The notes below the pieces were generated by a model that worked only from the letters and a program-made list of their open reading frames with translations, was not told where the DNA came from and did no database searches. From Nakamurella flavida (lineage in GTDB: Bacteria > Actinomycetota > Actinomycetes > Mycobacteriales > Nakamurellaceae): a DNA stretch of 64,000 bases. Made by a program: the position numbers and the translations under genes. Below, in pieces: positions 50,234 to 61,321 of this stretch. Position 1 is the stretch's first letter; each line of letters starts with the position of its first letter. Location: positions 3,731,001 to 3,795,000 of the forward strand of contig NZ_JAUSQV010000001.1 of assembly GCF_030811475.1 (NCBI RefSeq). The letters are read 5' to 3'.

Positions 50234-50368
50234 CGGTCGGCGGTCGCTGGCGTGCGTCACCGGTGACCCATGTGCGGAGCGTCGGTGAGAACGCCCCCCG
50301 GTTCGCCGCCGCGGGCCCTCGTGCGGGAGTGTGTAGGGGACCAGCTCGACCGTGACCCGGAGGTTCCC

Positions 50369-51856
50369 GTGCCCGATTCCACCGCCCGCGCCGAGATCGG
50401 TGTCACCGGTCTCGCCGTCATGGGCTCCAACCTCGCCCGCAACTTCGCGAGCAAGGGCTTCGTCACCGCGGTGCACAACCGCACCAGCAGCAAGACCGAC
50501 GCGCTCATCGCCGAGCACGGCTCCGACGGTGACTTCGTCCCGTCGAACACCCCCGAGGAGTTCGTCGCCTCGCTGGCCGTCCCGCGCAAGATCATCATCA
50601 TGGTCAAGGCGGGCGGGCCGACCGACGCCGTCATCGACGAGCTGTCCGAGCTGCTCGAACCGGGCGACATCCTCATCGACGGCGGGAACTCCCTGTTCCA
50701 GGACACCATCCGGCGCGAGAAGGCGGCCCGGGAGAAGGGCATCCACTTCGTCGGCTGCGGCATCTCCGGCGGCGAGGAGGGCGCCCTCAAGGGCCCGTCG
50801 ATCATGCCGGGTGGATCGAAGGAGGCCTACGGGTCCCTCGGGCCGATCCTGGAGAAGATATCCGCGCACGTCGACGGCGCCCCCTGCTGCACGCACATCG
50901 GCACCGACGGCGCCGGCCACTTCGTGAAGATGGTGCACAACGGCATCGAGTACGCCGACATGCAGCTCATCGCCGAGGCCTACGACCTGCTGCGCCGTGG
51001 CGCCGGCCTCGAGCCCGCCGAGATCGCCGAGGTGTTCGCCGACTGGAACGCCGGTGACCTGGACTCCTTCCTCATCGAGATCACCGCCGAGGTGCTCAAG
51101 CAGGTCGACGCGAAGACCGGCAAGCCGTTCGTCGACGTCGTCGTGGACGCGGCCGGCATGAAGGGCACCGGCACCTGGACGGTGCAGACCGCGCTCACCC
51201 TCGGTGTCCCGGTCACCGGGATCGCCGAGTCGGTGTTCGCGCGTGGACTGTCCTCCGCGACGGCCCAGCGTGCCGCGGCCAAGGATCTGCCCGGCCCGTC
51301 CGGCCAGCTGGAGCTCGACGACAGGGCGGCGTTCATCGAGGACGTGCGGCTCGCGCTGTACGCGTCCAAGATCGTCGCCTACGCGCAGGGTTTCGACGAG
51401 ATCGTGGCCGGTGCCGCCGAGTTCGACTGGGACATCGACCGGGGTGCGGTGGCCAAGATCTGGCGGGGTGGCTGCATCATCCGGGCCCGCTTCCTCAACC
51501 GGATCACCGAGGCCTACGCCGAGGATCCGACGCTGGCCTCGCTGCTGTTCGCGCCGTTCTTCACCGAGGTCGTCTCGGCCGGCCAGGACTCCTGGCGCCG
51601 GGTGGTCTCCCGCGCGGCCCTGGCCGGTATCCCCACCCCCGGGTTCGCCTCCTCGCTGTCCTACTACGACGGGCTGCGCAGCGAGCGGCTGCCCGCGGCC
51701 CTCATCCAGGGCCAGCGCGACTTCTTCGGGGCGCACACCTACAAGCGGGTGGACACCGAGGGCACCTTCCACACGTTGTGGTCGGGCGACCGCACCGAGA
51801 TCCAGGAGGACGGCCAGACCGCCGGGGTCAACGCCCCGGTCGAGAGCGGCCACTGA
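50369..51856 (+). CDS. gnd: 6-phosphogluconate dehydrogenase (decarboxylating)
   Basis: A 495-residue NADP-dependent enzyme of the pentose phosphate pathway making ribulose-5-phosphate. The dinucleotide site is IGVTGLAVMGSNLARNFA near 9-26; substrate motifs GCGISGGEEGALKGPSIMPGG and GHFVKMVHNGIEYADMQLIAEAY (catalytic Lys and Glu) are intact; the C-terminal IQGQRDFFGAHTYKR matches the full-length dimeric type. GTG 50369 has GGAGG upstream. The zwf-like gene lies elsewhere in the window, so the pathway genes are not clustered. Confidence 0.96.
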   Translation: MPDSTARAEIGVTGLAVMGSNLARNFASKGFVTAVHNRTSSKTDALIAEHGSDGDFVPSNTPEEFVASLAVPRKIIIMVKAGGPTDAVIDELSELLEPGDILIDGGNSLFQDTIRREKAAREKGIHFVGCGISGGEEGALKGPSIMPGGSKEAYGSLGPILEKISAHVDGAPCCTHIGTDGAGHFVKMVHNGIEYADMQLIAEAYDLLRRGAGLEPAEIAEVFADWNAGDLDSFLIEITAEVLKQVDAKTGKPFVDVVVDAAGMKGTGTWTVQTALTLGVPVTGIAESVFARGLSSATAQRAAAKDLPGPSGQLELDDRAAFIEDVRLALYASKIVAYAQGFDEIVAGAAEFDWDIDRGAVAKIWRGGCIIRARFLNRITEAYAEDPTLASLLFAPFFTEVVSAGQDSWRRVVSRAALAGIPTPGFASSLSYYDGLRSERLPAALIQGQRDFFGAHTYKRVDTEGTFHTLWSGDRTEIQEDGQTAGVNAPVESGH

Positions 51857-51917
51857 GGCCCCCTGGGTCCTCCTGAGTGCGTACTCGGCCGCGGCGTGAT
51901 GCGGCCGGAGCACTGCC

Positions 51918-51956
51918 CGAACGGGGCGTCGATCCTGCGGATCGGCGCCCCGTTCG
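51918..51956 (+). terminator. Strong terminator after gnd
   Basis: 18-bp stem CGAACGGGGCGTCGATCC / GGATCGGCGCCCCGTTCG with a single T-G wobble and a TGC loop. Confidence 0.8.
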
Positions 51957-52128
51957 GCGTTCCCGGGGCGCGGTCCGGCGCCCCGCCCTCGGCGCTCCGA
52001 CTTCGGCGCTCCGACCGCCGGCGCCCCGTCGGCGAGAGATCCACGGAGTGTCATCGACGGACGCCCGAGCGGGGTGTGAAGATCATTTGCCACGCCCAGA
52101 GTGGTCCCAATGGGTGTACGACTCCCCC

Positions 52129-52157
52129 TTGCCTGTACCCAGAGATCCGGCGATACT
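52129..52157 (+). promoter_or_regulatory. Promoter of secreted beta-helix protein gene
   Basis: TTGCCT (-35), 17-base spacer, GATACT (-10, 52152-52157), about 50 bases before the ATG at 52207. Confidence 0.55.
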
Positions 52158-52206
52158 CCTTTCGGGGGAAGCGGTGGGGTGCCGCTCCAGGGGGAACGGA
52201 ATCGAC

Positions 52207-53355
52207 ATGAACGCATCGATGCGTGCACTGACGCGACGGCTGACCACGGCGGGAGCGGTCGTCGTGCTGCTCACCGGGGGGACGGTGGCATCGGCGGGGG
52301 CGGCGGCCCCGGTCCGGGGTTCGGCACCGGGGGTGACGTGCGGCGCCACCCTGACCACGAACACCGTGCTGACCAGGAATCTGACCTGTCCCTCGGGCAA
52401 CGGGTTGACGCTGGGGGCCGGGGTCACCCTGGATCTGGGTGGCCGCACCCTGACCGGTCCGGGGTCGTCCGGCACCGGTGTCGTGTTCAGCGGGGCCGGC
52501 GGGTCGGCCCTGATCAACGGCACCGTCCGCGGCTGGCAGGACGGGGTGACCGAGGACGTCGATTCCCAGGTCGTCCCGTCGTCCATCCGCGGGGTGCGCT
52601 TCGACAAGGCCCGGCTGTCCTTCACGAACAGCAGTCCCACGCTGACCGGGGTGCGGCTGACCGACTCACCGGTGATCCAGTTCCAGGGCCATCTGGTCGT
52701 GCAGGACTCCACCCTGACCCGGTCCACGGTGAAGGGGTACGGGGCGTCGGTGGCGGTGAGCGGGTCCACGATCCGCGGCGGTGGCGTGGAACAGAGCGAC
52801 GGGTGGTCGGTGTCCATCGAGTCCTCCACCCTGGACGGCTCGGGGTACGACGGTCCGCCCACCACCTGCTGGGAGTCCGACATCCTCGTCAGGGCCAGCA
52901 CGGTGCGGAACTACGTCCGCCCGATCTCGCCGCTGGGGTGCTCGGTCTCGTTGCAGGGCAACACCTTCACCGACAACCGCAACGGGGTGATGACCGAGGC
53001 GGGGATGGAGGACGGCCCCGGGAACGCGGTCGTCGACGGGAACACGTTCCGCGGCAACGGGATCGCCCTGCACTCCTCGAGCATGACCGTCACGGGCAAC
53101 ACCTTCGTGGCCAACACCACCGGCGTCCTCGCCGAACGGCCCGAGACGGTCACGATCACCGGGAACACGTTCTCCCGCAACACCTCCAGTGGCATCCGGA
53201 CGCTGGCCGACGGCCTGACCGTGGGCGCGAACACCGCGACGAACAACGGTCGGTACGGTATCTACGCCCCGAACGCCCACGACCTGGGTGGCAACCGGGC
53301 GTACGGCAACACGCTCGGCGACTGCGTCGGGTTGATCTGCGCCGGGCGGCGCTGA
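52207..53355 (+). CDS. Secreted right-handed beta-helix protein (NosD/CASH-like)
   Basis: A 382-residue secreted protein. A Sec signal peptide (RALTRRL, then a hydrophobic core to about residue 28, cleavage near ASAGA) is followed by parallel beta-helix repeats: LTLGAGVTLDLGGRTLTG, VVDGNTFRGNGIALHSSSMTVTGNTFVANTTGV and VTITGNTFSRNTSSGI, with the repeated GNTF rung motif. This fold is found in polysaccharide lyases, NosD and surface adhesins. Four to five Cys may form disulfides. No catalytic residues of a known lyase were recognised. Confidence 0.85.
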   Translation: MNASMRALTRRLTTAGAVVVLLTGGTVASAGAAAPVRGSAPGVTCGATLTTNTVLTRNLTCPSGNGLTLGAGVTLDLGGRTLTGPGSSGTGVVFSGAGGSALINGTVRGWQDGVTEDVDSQVVPSSIRGVRFDKARLSFTNSSPTLTGVRLTDSPVIQFQGHLVVQDSTLTRSTVKGYGASVAVSGSTIRGGGVEQSDGWSVSIESSTLDGSGYDGPPTTCWESDILVRASTVRNYVRPISPLGCSVSLQGNTFTDNRNGVMTEAGMEDGPGNAVVDGNTFRGNGIALHSSSMTVTGNTFVANTTGVLAERPETVTITGNTFSRNTSSGIRTLADGLTVGANTATNNGRYGIYAPNAHDLGGNRAYGNTLGDCVGLICAGRR

Positions 53356-53488
53356 CCCGCCGCCCGCGGTAGGCCGGACGGTCTACGGCCGACCGGCTCG
53401 AGCCGGCCACCGGGCAGACGCCGGCCGGCCCGCCCGTCGACAGACTTCCTCCATCGGCCGGCCCGGCCGCGGAGGAAGGGACAGTCGC

Positions 53489-54313
53489 ATGCCGATGATC
53501 CACCGGACCAGATCCGTGTCGACGGCCGCCGGATCAGGACCGGCCCCGGCGGGTGAGGGTCCCGTTCCGTCCGCCGGGGCGTTGGTGGCCGCCTGGGCCG
53601 CGGCGGCGCTCTGGGCCATCGCCGGGCTCTGGTCGTTCACGACCGAGGCGGTCACGGCCGACGCCATGCGGCGCTACAGCTACCTGACGAACTACGTCAG
53701 CGATCTCGGCATCCCGCGGGCGGAGGCCCTGCACGGCGTGGCGGCGACCTCGCCGTTGGCCGCGGTGATGAATCTGGGGTTCATCCTGGAGGGGTTGCTG
53801 TTCCTCGCTGCGGCGTGCTTCGCGGTGGCGGCCTGGGTCCCGATCCGTGACCGACGCATGCTGCTGGGACTCGCCGCCGTCCATGCCGTCGGCGTCGTCC
53901 TGGTCGGGTGCATCCATGGCAGCCCGGCTGCGGAGCGGGACAACACCATCGTGATCCACTTCCTGGGCGCGGGCATGGCCATTCTCGGCGGCAACGCCGT
54001 GCTGCTGCTGGTGGGGCGGATCTGGCGCGCCGACGGCCGTCTCCGCCCCCTCGGCCGGGTGAGTACCGCCCTGGGCGTCCTCGGTGTCACCGGGCTGGTC
54101 ATGGTCAGCCTGAACCTGGCCACGGGGTCCTCGCTCCTCTTCCCGGACGGGGTCTGGGAGCGGCTGGCCGTCTACAGCGTCCTGGTCTGGGGTGTGGTCC
54201 TGCCGGCCGCCGCCGCGATCCGCCTGTGGCGGTCGGCCGGTCGGGCGGGCCGGGGGTCGTCCTCCCCGGTCGAGTCCGGTGCCGGCCACCGCGTGGTCCG
54301 GAGCTCACGGTGA
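53489..54313 (+). CDS. DUF998 membrane protein
   Basis: A 274-residue polytopic membrane protein with about six helices after a disordered N-terminus. It has the DUF998 pattern YLTNYVSDLGIPRAEALHG and LVGCIHGSPAAERDNTIVIHFLGAGMAILGGNAVLL with a conserved His pair. ATG 53489 follows GGAAGGGA. Its stop overlaps the start of the CPBP protease gene, suggesting a functional pair in the membrane. Role unknown. Confidence 0.78.
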   Translation: MPMIHRTRSVSTAAGSGPAPAGEGPVPSAGALVAAWAAAALWAIAGLWSFTTEAVTADAMRRYSYLTNYVSDLGIPRAEALHGVAATSPLAAVMNLGFILEGLLFLAAACFAVAAWVPIRDRRMLLGLAAVHAVGVVLVGCIHGSPAAERDNTIVIHFLGAGMAILGGNAVLLLVGRIWRADGRLRPLGRVSTALGVLGVTGLVMVSLNLATGSSLLFPDGVWERLAVYSVLVWGVVLPAAAAIRLWRSAGRAGRGSSSPVESGAGHRVVRSSR

Positions 54314-55227
54314 CCGCCCCCCGGACATCCCGCGTCGCGCATCCGCAGCCCGGGGTCGGGCGGATCATCCGATCTCCGTTCGTCTGGGGTCCGCTGGGGG
54401 CGGTCCTGCTCTTCACGACATCCCTCGGACTGGGTGTGGTGTCCGCCGATCTCCCACCCGCGTGGCGCCCGTGGCTCACCGTGGTGGGCACCGTGCTCGT
54501 CGCGGCCCTCTACGTGGTCATCATGCGCGGAGTGGCCGGGCGGCGGACGCCGGAACTCACCGGCACCGGCGGGGGTCGCGAACTCGTCCTGGGTATCGCC
54601 CTGGGGACGTCCTTCGTGGCGGGCGTCGCCGGCGTCGTCGCCCTCCTGGGCGGCTACGACATCGCCTGGGCCGGTCGAGATGTCGGTGCTGCACTCCTGG
54701 AGGCCGTCATGCTCGGCGCGGCCGCCGGCGTGCTGGAGGAGTTGATGTTCCGGGGTTTCGTCCTGCAGGCGCTGGAGCGCATCGGCGGGAGCGGGGTCGC
54801 CCTGGCCGTGACCGCCCTGATCTTCGGGGCGATGCATCTGATGAACGACGGCGCGACCCTGCTCGCGGCCCTGACCATCTCCGTGGAGGCCGGGCTCCTC
54901 CTCGGCGCCGCCTTCCTCTGGCGCCGGGACCTGCGGTTCGTCATCGGCATCCACCTGGCCTGGAACGCCACCGAGGCACTGCTCGGCATCCCCGTGTCCG
55001 GCGGGAGCATGCCCGGGCTATGGACGACGACCGTGCACGGATCGGATCTGCTGACCGGCGGTGGCTTCGGTCTGGAGGCGTCCGTCGTCACCGTCCTGCT
55101 CAGCCTGGTGCCCACCACGCTCATGCTGATCGCGGCCCACCGGCGCGGCTCGCTGCGATCCGTACCGTGGCGGCGGCGGTCCGGCCGGGACGTCCCGCTC
55201 AGTCCAGCGCCTGCGCGGACAGGGTGA
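54310..55227 (+). CDS. CPBP family intramembrane metalloprotease
   Basis: A 305-residue membrane protease of the CPBP/Abi (CAAX-processing) family with about eight helices. Motif 1 is VLEELMFRGFVLQAL with the Glu pair and Arg near 144-158; motif 2 is FGAMHLMN; motif 3 is GIHLAWNATEAL. The GTG start overlaps the DUF998 stop (GTGA). Its 3' end overlaps the convergent reductase gene by 29 bases. Substrate unknown. Confidence 0.9.
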   Translation: MTAPRTSRVAHPQPGVGRIIRSPFVWGPLGAVLLFTTSLGLGVVSADLPPAWRPWLTVVGTVLVAALYVVIMRGVAGRRTPELTGTGGGRELVLGIALGTSFVAGVAGVVALLGGYDIAWAGRDVGAALLEAVMLGAAAGVLEELMFRGFVLQALERIGGSGVALAVTALIFGAMHLMNDGATLLAALTISVEAGLLLGAAFLWRRDLRFVIGIHLAWNATEALLGIPVSGGSMPGLWTTTVHGSDLLTGGGFGLEASVVTVLLSLVPTTLMLIAAHRRGSLRSVPWRRRSGRDVPLSPAPARTG

Positions 55228-56410
55228 ACCCCGCGGCGCGCAGGCGGTCGGCGAGCGCCTCACCCATGGCCACGGCTGGGGTCAGCACGCCGGCGCGCTC
55301 GGGCAGGTCGTCCTGGGCGAGCGATAGGCCGGCCTGGGCGAGCATCACCGAGGTGGCCGCGTAACCCGGGTCGCCGGCGGCGGCGACCGCCCCGACGTAC
55401 CGCCGACCGGACGTGGTGGCCGCCCGCAGTTCGAGCCGGAACGAGCCCTCCCGCTGCGCCTTCTCGCTCGGCCCCTGGCCGGGGTCGGGCAGCAGCCGGT
55501 CGAGCAGCGGGCGGACCAGGGGGGTGCGCAGCCCGAGGGCCGCCGCCGCGCTGCCGATCGCGACCCCGCCGGCGATGAGGGGGGACAGCGGCGACCGGCC
55601 GGTGCGCACCGCCTCGGCGTACCGCAGGCCCCGCCCGTACGCGTGGCCGAGCAGCGCGTTGGACCGTCGCACGATCCGGGTGTTGAACGGGGCCATGACG
55701 AACGGCGCCGTCCAGGTCCCGTCGTCGAGGCGGTGGGTCAGGAACGTGTCCGGCTGCGGACCGAGATCGGGCTCGGCCTCCCGATCGGGGCTGAGCAGGT
55801 AGGGGTCGGCCAGTCGGCGGGCCAGGGCGGGATCGGCACGCACCGCGTCCACCTGCCCGCGCAGCGAGTCGACGGTCCCGCCGCTGAAACCGCCCTTGGC
55901 CGCCACGACCAGCAACAGCACCGCGGTCAGCTCACCGGCGTCGTCCGCGGCCACCTGCTCGGCCAGCACCTGCACGCCGAGGTCGGAGGGCACGGAGTCG
56001 AAGCCGCAGGCGTGCACGATGCGGGCGCCGCTGTCCCGGGCGAGCCCGTCCGCGAGGTCGATGCTCTCCCGGACGAAGAGCGCCTCGCCGGTCAGATCGG
56101 CATACGACGTGCCGGCCCGGGCGCAGGCCAGCACCAGCGGCAGGCCGTGCCGAGCGTACGGGCCGACCGTCGACAGCACCACGCGGGTGGAGCGGGCCAG
56201 GTCGGCCAGGGCGGCCGGGTCACCGGAGTCGGCCACGACCACCGGCCAGTGGACGCCCAGCTCGTCGCGCACCGCGGTCAGCCGCGATTCCGAGCGCCCG
56301 GCCAGGGCGATCCGCAGGTCGGTGCGGGCCTCGGCCAACCGCCGGGCCACCAGCTTCCCGACGAACCCGCTCGCCCCGAACAGCACCAGGTCGTACTCGC
56401 GATCGCTCAT
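55199..56410 (-). CDS. Saccharopine dehydrogenase-like (trans-acting enoyl reductase family)
   Basis: A 403-residue NADPH-binding protein similar to mycobacterial Rv2449c and Rv2953-type enoyl reductases. The N-terminal Rossmann motif is [21 protein letters not shown] near 6-26, followed by AGRSESRL and [26 protein letters not shown] near 133-146 is the family signature. It may reduce a double bond in a lipid or act in amino acid metabolism. A TAGTGT 7 nt before ATG 56410 indicates a leaderless mRNA. Confidence 0.88.
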   Translation of the reverse strand: MSDREYDLVLFGASGFVGKLVARRLAEARTDLRIALAGRSESRLTAVRDELGVHWPVVVADSGDPAALADLARSTRVVLSTVGPYARHGLPLVLACARAGTSYADLTGEALFVRESIDLADGLARDSGARIVHACGFDSVPSDLGVQVLAEQVAADDAGELTAVLLLVVAAKGGFSGGTVDSLRGQVDAVRADPALARRLADPYLLSPDREAEPDLGPQPDTFLTHRLDDGTWTAPFVMAPFNTRIVRRSNALLGHAYGRGLRYAEAVRTGRSPLSPLIAGGVAIGSAAAALGLRTPLVRPLLDRLLPDPGQGPSEKAQREGSFRLELRAATTSGRRYVGAVAAAGDPGYAATSVMLAQAGLSLAQDDLPERAGVLTPAVAMGEALADRLRAAGFTLSAQALD

Positions 56411-56417
56411 CGGTCCG

Positions 56418-56423
56418 ACACTA
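56418..56423 (-). promoter_or_regulatory. -10 box, leaderless promoter of reductase gene
   Basis: TAGTGT on the minus strand, 7 nt before the ATG at 56410. Confidence 0.6.
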
Positions 56424-56465
56424 CGAGGCGGGCTCGCGGCGTCCGGGGGCGCGAGCCGCGCCGAC

Positions 56466-56471
56466 TAACCT
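56466..56471 (+). promoter_or_regulatory. -10 box, leaderless promoter of metG
   Basis: TAACCT ending 7 nt before the ATG at 56479. Confidence 0.65.
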
Positions 56472-56478
56472 GAGCGCC

Positions 56479-58314
56479 ATGAATTCCCCCGTGCTGACCG
56501 CGGTCGCCTGGCCCTACGCGAACGGTCCCCGTCACATCGGCCACGTCTCCGGGTTCGGTGTGCCGGCCGACGTGTTCTCCCGCTACCAGCGGATGGCCGG
56601 GGCCGACGTGCTGATGGTCTCCGGGACCGACGAGCACGGAACACCGATCCTGGTGCAGGCCGACCAGGAGGGCGTCACCGCCCGCGAGCTGGCCGACCGC
56701 TACAACCGGGTGATCGTCGAGGATCTGGCCGGCCTGGGTCTGTCCTACGACCTGTTCACCCGGACGACCACCCGCAACCACTACGCCGTGGTGCAGGAGA
56801 TGTTCCGCACGGTGCACCGCAACGGGTACTTCGTCGCGCAGACCACGATGTCGGCGATCTCGCCGTCCACCGGGCGCACCCTGCCCGACCGCTACATCGA
56901 GGGCACCTGCCCCATCTGCGGCTACGACGGTGCCCGCGGCGACCAGTGCGACAACTGCGGAAACCAGCTGGACCCGGCCGACCTGATCAACCCGCGCTCG
57001 CGGATCAACGGCGAGACGCCGAAGTTCGTCGAGTCCGAGCACTTCTTCCTCGACCTGCCCGCCCTGGCCGAGGCGCTGGGGACCTGGCTGCGCGGCCGCT
57101 CCGACTGGCGCCCGAACGTCCTCAAGTTCTCCCTGAACCTGTTGGACGACATCCGCCCGCGGGCGATGACCCGGGACATCGACTGGGGCATCCCGGTGCC
57201 GCTGGACGGCTGGCGCGACCGGCCGGACAAGAAGCTCTACGTGTGGTTCGACGCGGTCATCGGTTACCTGTCGGCCAGCATCGAGTGGGCCCGGCGCTTC
57301 GGCACCTCGCCGGACGAGTGGCAGCGGTGGTGGCAGGGCCCGGACAGTGCGGGGGCGAACGGCGCCCGGCAGTTCTACTTCATGGGCAAGGACAACATCA
57401 CCTTCCACTCGCAGATCTGGCCGGCCGAGCTGCTCGCGTACAACGGCGCGGGCGCGCGGGGCGGCGCGCCCGGCGGGCTCGGCGAGCTGCGGCTGCCCAC
57501 CGAGGTGGTCTCCAGCGAGTTCCTGACCATGCGCGGGTCGAAGTTCTCCACCTCCCGCAACACGGTGATCTACGTGCGCGACTTCCTCCGCGAGTTCGGC
57601 CCGGATGCCCTGCGCTACTTCATCTCGGTGGCCGGCCCGGAGAACCAGGACGCCGATTTCACCTGGGACGAATTCGTCCGGCGCACCAACTTCGAGCTGG
57701 CCAACGAGTGGGGCAACCTGGTCAACCGGTCGATCTCCATGGCGCACAAGAACTTCGGCGTCATCCCGACGTCGACGACGCCCACCGACGCGGACATCGA
57801 GCTGCTCCGCGCCTCCGAGGCCGCGTTCGCCACCGTGGGGGACCTGTTGGGTCGCAGTCGGTTCAAGGCCGCGTCCAGCGAGGCGATGCGGGTGGTCTCG
57901 CTGGCCAACAAGTACCTGTCGGACGCCGAGCCGTGGAAGCTCAAGGCCGACCCGGAGCGGCAGGCCACCGTGCTGCACACCGCCCTGCAGATCGTCGACG
58001 ACGCGAAGACGATGCTGACGCCGTTCCTGCCGCACTCCAGCCAGGCCGTGTTCGAGGCCCTCGGCGGCTCCGGCGTGTGGGCCGCCCAGCCCGACATCCT
58101 GGAGGTCGAGGACTTCGACGACGACGTGGAGGGGGTCGGTGTCCCGCCGGCCCGCCCCTACCCCGTGCTGACCGGCGACTACGCCGGCGAGCAGGCCGTC
58201 TGGAAGCGCGTCCCGATCGAGGCCGGCCGCGAGCTGGGCAAGCCCAGCCCGCTGTTCGCCAAGCTCGACCCCGCGCTGGGGGAGACCGGCCCGGAGTGGG
58301 CGCCGGTCCAGTGA
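56479..58314 (+). CDS. metG: Methionyl-tRNA synthetase
   Basis: A 611-residue class I synthetase charging tRNA-Met. The HIGH motif is PRHIGH at 17-22; the knuckle [17 protein letters not shown] (Cys144, 147, 157, 160) binds zinc; the KMSKS loop reads KFSTS in [11 protein letters not shown] near 353-361. The C-terminal anticodon-binding helices follow to about 560. It heads the metG-tatD pair and the rpf/rsmA/ispE block, as in M. tuberculosis Rv1007c. The leaderless -10 fixes the start. Confidence 0.97.
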   Translation: MNSPVLTAVAWPYANGPRHIGHVSGFGVPADVFSRYQRMAGADVLMVSGTDEHGTPILVQADQEGVTARELADRYNRVIVEDLAGLGLSYDLFTRTTTRNHYAVVQEMFRTVHRNGYFVAQTTMSAISPSTGRTLPDRYIEGTCPICGYDGARGDQCDNCGNQLDPADLINPRSRINGETPKFVESEHFFLDLPALAEALGTWLRGRSDWRPNVLKFSLNLLDDIRPRAMTRDIDWGIPVPLDGWRDRPDKKLYVWFDAVIGYLSASIEWARRFGTSPDEWQRWWQGPDSAGANGARQFYFMGKDNITFHSQIWPAELLAYNGAGARGGAPGGLGELRLPTEVVSSEFLTMRGSKFSTSRNTVIYVRDFLREFGPDALRYFISVAGPENQDADFTWDEFVRRTNFELANEWGNLVNRSISMAHKNFGVIPTSTTPTDADIELLRASEAAFATVGDLLGRSRFKAASSEAMRVVSLANKYLSDAEPWKLKADPERQATVLHTALQIVDDAKTMLTPFLPHSSQAVFEALGGSGVWAAQPDILEVEDFDDDVEGVGVPPARPYPVLTGDYAGEQAVWKRVPIEAGRELGKPSPLFAKLDPALGETGPEWAPVQ

Positions 58315-59174
58315 GCGCCGGGGCTACGTCCAACGGCCACCCCGCCGTGGCGGACCGGAAGGCCGCGCCGGCGCCCGAGCCGCTCCCGCGACCGGTGGTG
58401 GACGCGCACACCCACCTGGACGCCTGCGGCTGCGTGGACGCCGCCGACGTCGCCGCGGCGATGGATCGGGCCGCGGCGGTCGGCGTGCGTCAGGTGGTCA
58501 CCGTGGGGGACGACCTGGCCTCGGCGCAGTGGGCGGCCCGGGCCGCGACCTGGCATCCGGACCTGTACGCCGCCGTCGGTCTGCACCCCACCCGGGCCGA
58601 CGCGTTGGACGGGCCGACCAGGGCGGCGTTGGCGGCGTTGGCGGAGCAGGACCGGGTGGTCGCCATCGGTGAGACCGGGCTGGACTTCTACTGGGACGCG
58701 GCCCCGCACGACGTGCAGCGGGAGGCGTTCGCCTGGCACATCGCACTGGCCAAGCGGGTCGGCAAACCGTTGATGATCCACGACCGGAACGCGCACGAGG
58801 CGGTGTTCGCGGTGCTCGAGCAGGAGGGGCCGCCGCCGGTGGTCGTCTTCCACTGTTTCTCCGGCGACGAGGCCATGGCCCACCGCTGCGCGCAGGCCGG
58901 TTTCGTGATGTCGTACGCCGGGCCGGTCACGTTCAGGAACGCCGCCGATCTGGCTGCCGCCGCCACCGTCACTCCGGCCGGTCTGATGATGGCCGAGACC
59001 GATGCGCCGTTCCTGACCCCGCATCCGCACCGCGGTCGGCGCAACGAGCCGTACGCGCTGCCCTGGACGGTGCGGGCGCTGTCGGCGCTGCGCGGACTCG
59101 AGCTGGCCGAGATGTGCGACGAACTGGCCGACACCGCCCGTTCGACGTACGGACTGCCCATGCCGTCGGCGTGA
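58311..59174 (+). CDS. tatD: TatD family metal-dependent deoxyribonuclease
   Basis: A 287-residue TIM-barrel nuclease. Metal ligands are seen in [12 protein letters not shown] near 27-38, [24 protein letters not shown] and [17 protein letters not shown]. TatD proteins degrade DNA with 3'-5' exonuclease activity and take part in repair and quality control. The start overlaps the metG stop (GTGA). The long in-frame extension upstream is a shadow of metG. Confidence 0.95.
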   Translation: MSAGATSNGHPAVADRKAAPAPEPLPRPVVDAHTHLDACGCVDAADVAAAMDRAAAVGVRQVVTVGDDLASAQWAARAATWHPDLYAAVGLHPTRADALDGPTRAALAALAEQDRVVAIGETGLDFYWDAAPHDVQREAFAWHIALAKRVGKPLMIHDRNAHEAVFAVLEQEGPPPVVVFHCFSGDEAMAHRCAQAGFVMSYAGPVTFRNAADLAAAATVTPAGLMMAETDAPFLTPHPHRGRRNEPYALPWTVRALSALRGLELAEMCDELADTARSTYGLPMPSA

Positions 59175-59217
59175 CGACGCCCCGCCCGTCACCCGATCCG
59201 GTCGAATCTGCATGTGA

Positions 59218-60906
<1,689 letters not shown>

Positions 60907-60924
60907 GCCGACCGCGACACCGGA

Positions 60925-60956
60925 GGACCCCGCACCCCGCTCAGGGGGCGGGGTCC
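60925..60956 (+). terminator. Terminator after first rpf gene
   Basis: GGACCCCGC / GCGGGGTCC outer stem with an inner GC-rich repeat. Confidence 0.65.
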
Positions 60957-61071
60957 ATCGTCGTTCTCCCGGGGTGGTGTCGCGCCCAGCGGTGGCACAG
61001 TCGGTGACCACGTCCCGGAATGCGAGGTCCGGGTGGGTGAACGGACCGGTCGGACGATGGCCGACGTCACG

Positions 61072-61100
61072 TTGCGCGCTCAACATCTCCCCGTTACTGT
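61072..61100 (+). promoter_or_regulatory. Promoter of second rpf gene
   Basis: TTGCGC (-35), 17-base spacer, TACTGT (-10, 61095-61100), aligned with the -10 of the first rpf gene. Confidence 0.6.
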
Positions 61101-61321
61101 TTCGTGATAACAGCCGGGATGGGGAAGATCTCGGGTGTGTGGGGGCAGACGGAGTTCGTGACAGCACCGGTCGATCGTCGGACCGGTGGTCGGCGGACGG
61201 ATCGTCTGCCCTTCTCCGTGTCTGCTGCCGGCCGGTCGTCCGTGAGGTCACCCGGGGGCTGCGGTCGTGCGGTGCCCACACCCCTGCCCGGAGCACGTCC
61301 GAGAATCGGAGTGTCGTCAGC

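Larger units (their letters stand above)
51857..52206. other. 350-base gap with terminator, repeats and promoter
   Basis: Contains the gnd terminator (51918-51956), then a GC-rich stretch with direct copies of TCGGCGCTCCGAC near 51991-52017, then the promoter of the beta-helix protein gene. Overlapping short palindromes in 52110-52200 are visible, but I could not match them to a known riboswitch. No gene seen. Confidence 0.6.
60907..61321 (+). other. Gap between rpf paralogues: terminator, promoter, long leader
   Basis: About 415 bases holding the terminator of the first rpf gene, the second promoter (61072-61100) and a predicted 5' leader of about 215 nt. The hairpin at the leader start pairs CCGGGAT with ATCTCGG. 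No known riboswitch was recognised. Confidence 0.6.

Noticed and set aside
49688-52228. 846-residue minus-strand open frame over yqeY and gnd
   Set aside because: Antisense of well-identified genes with Gly/Arg/Val bias; no start signal and no motif.
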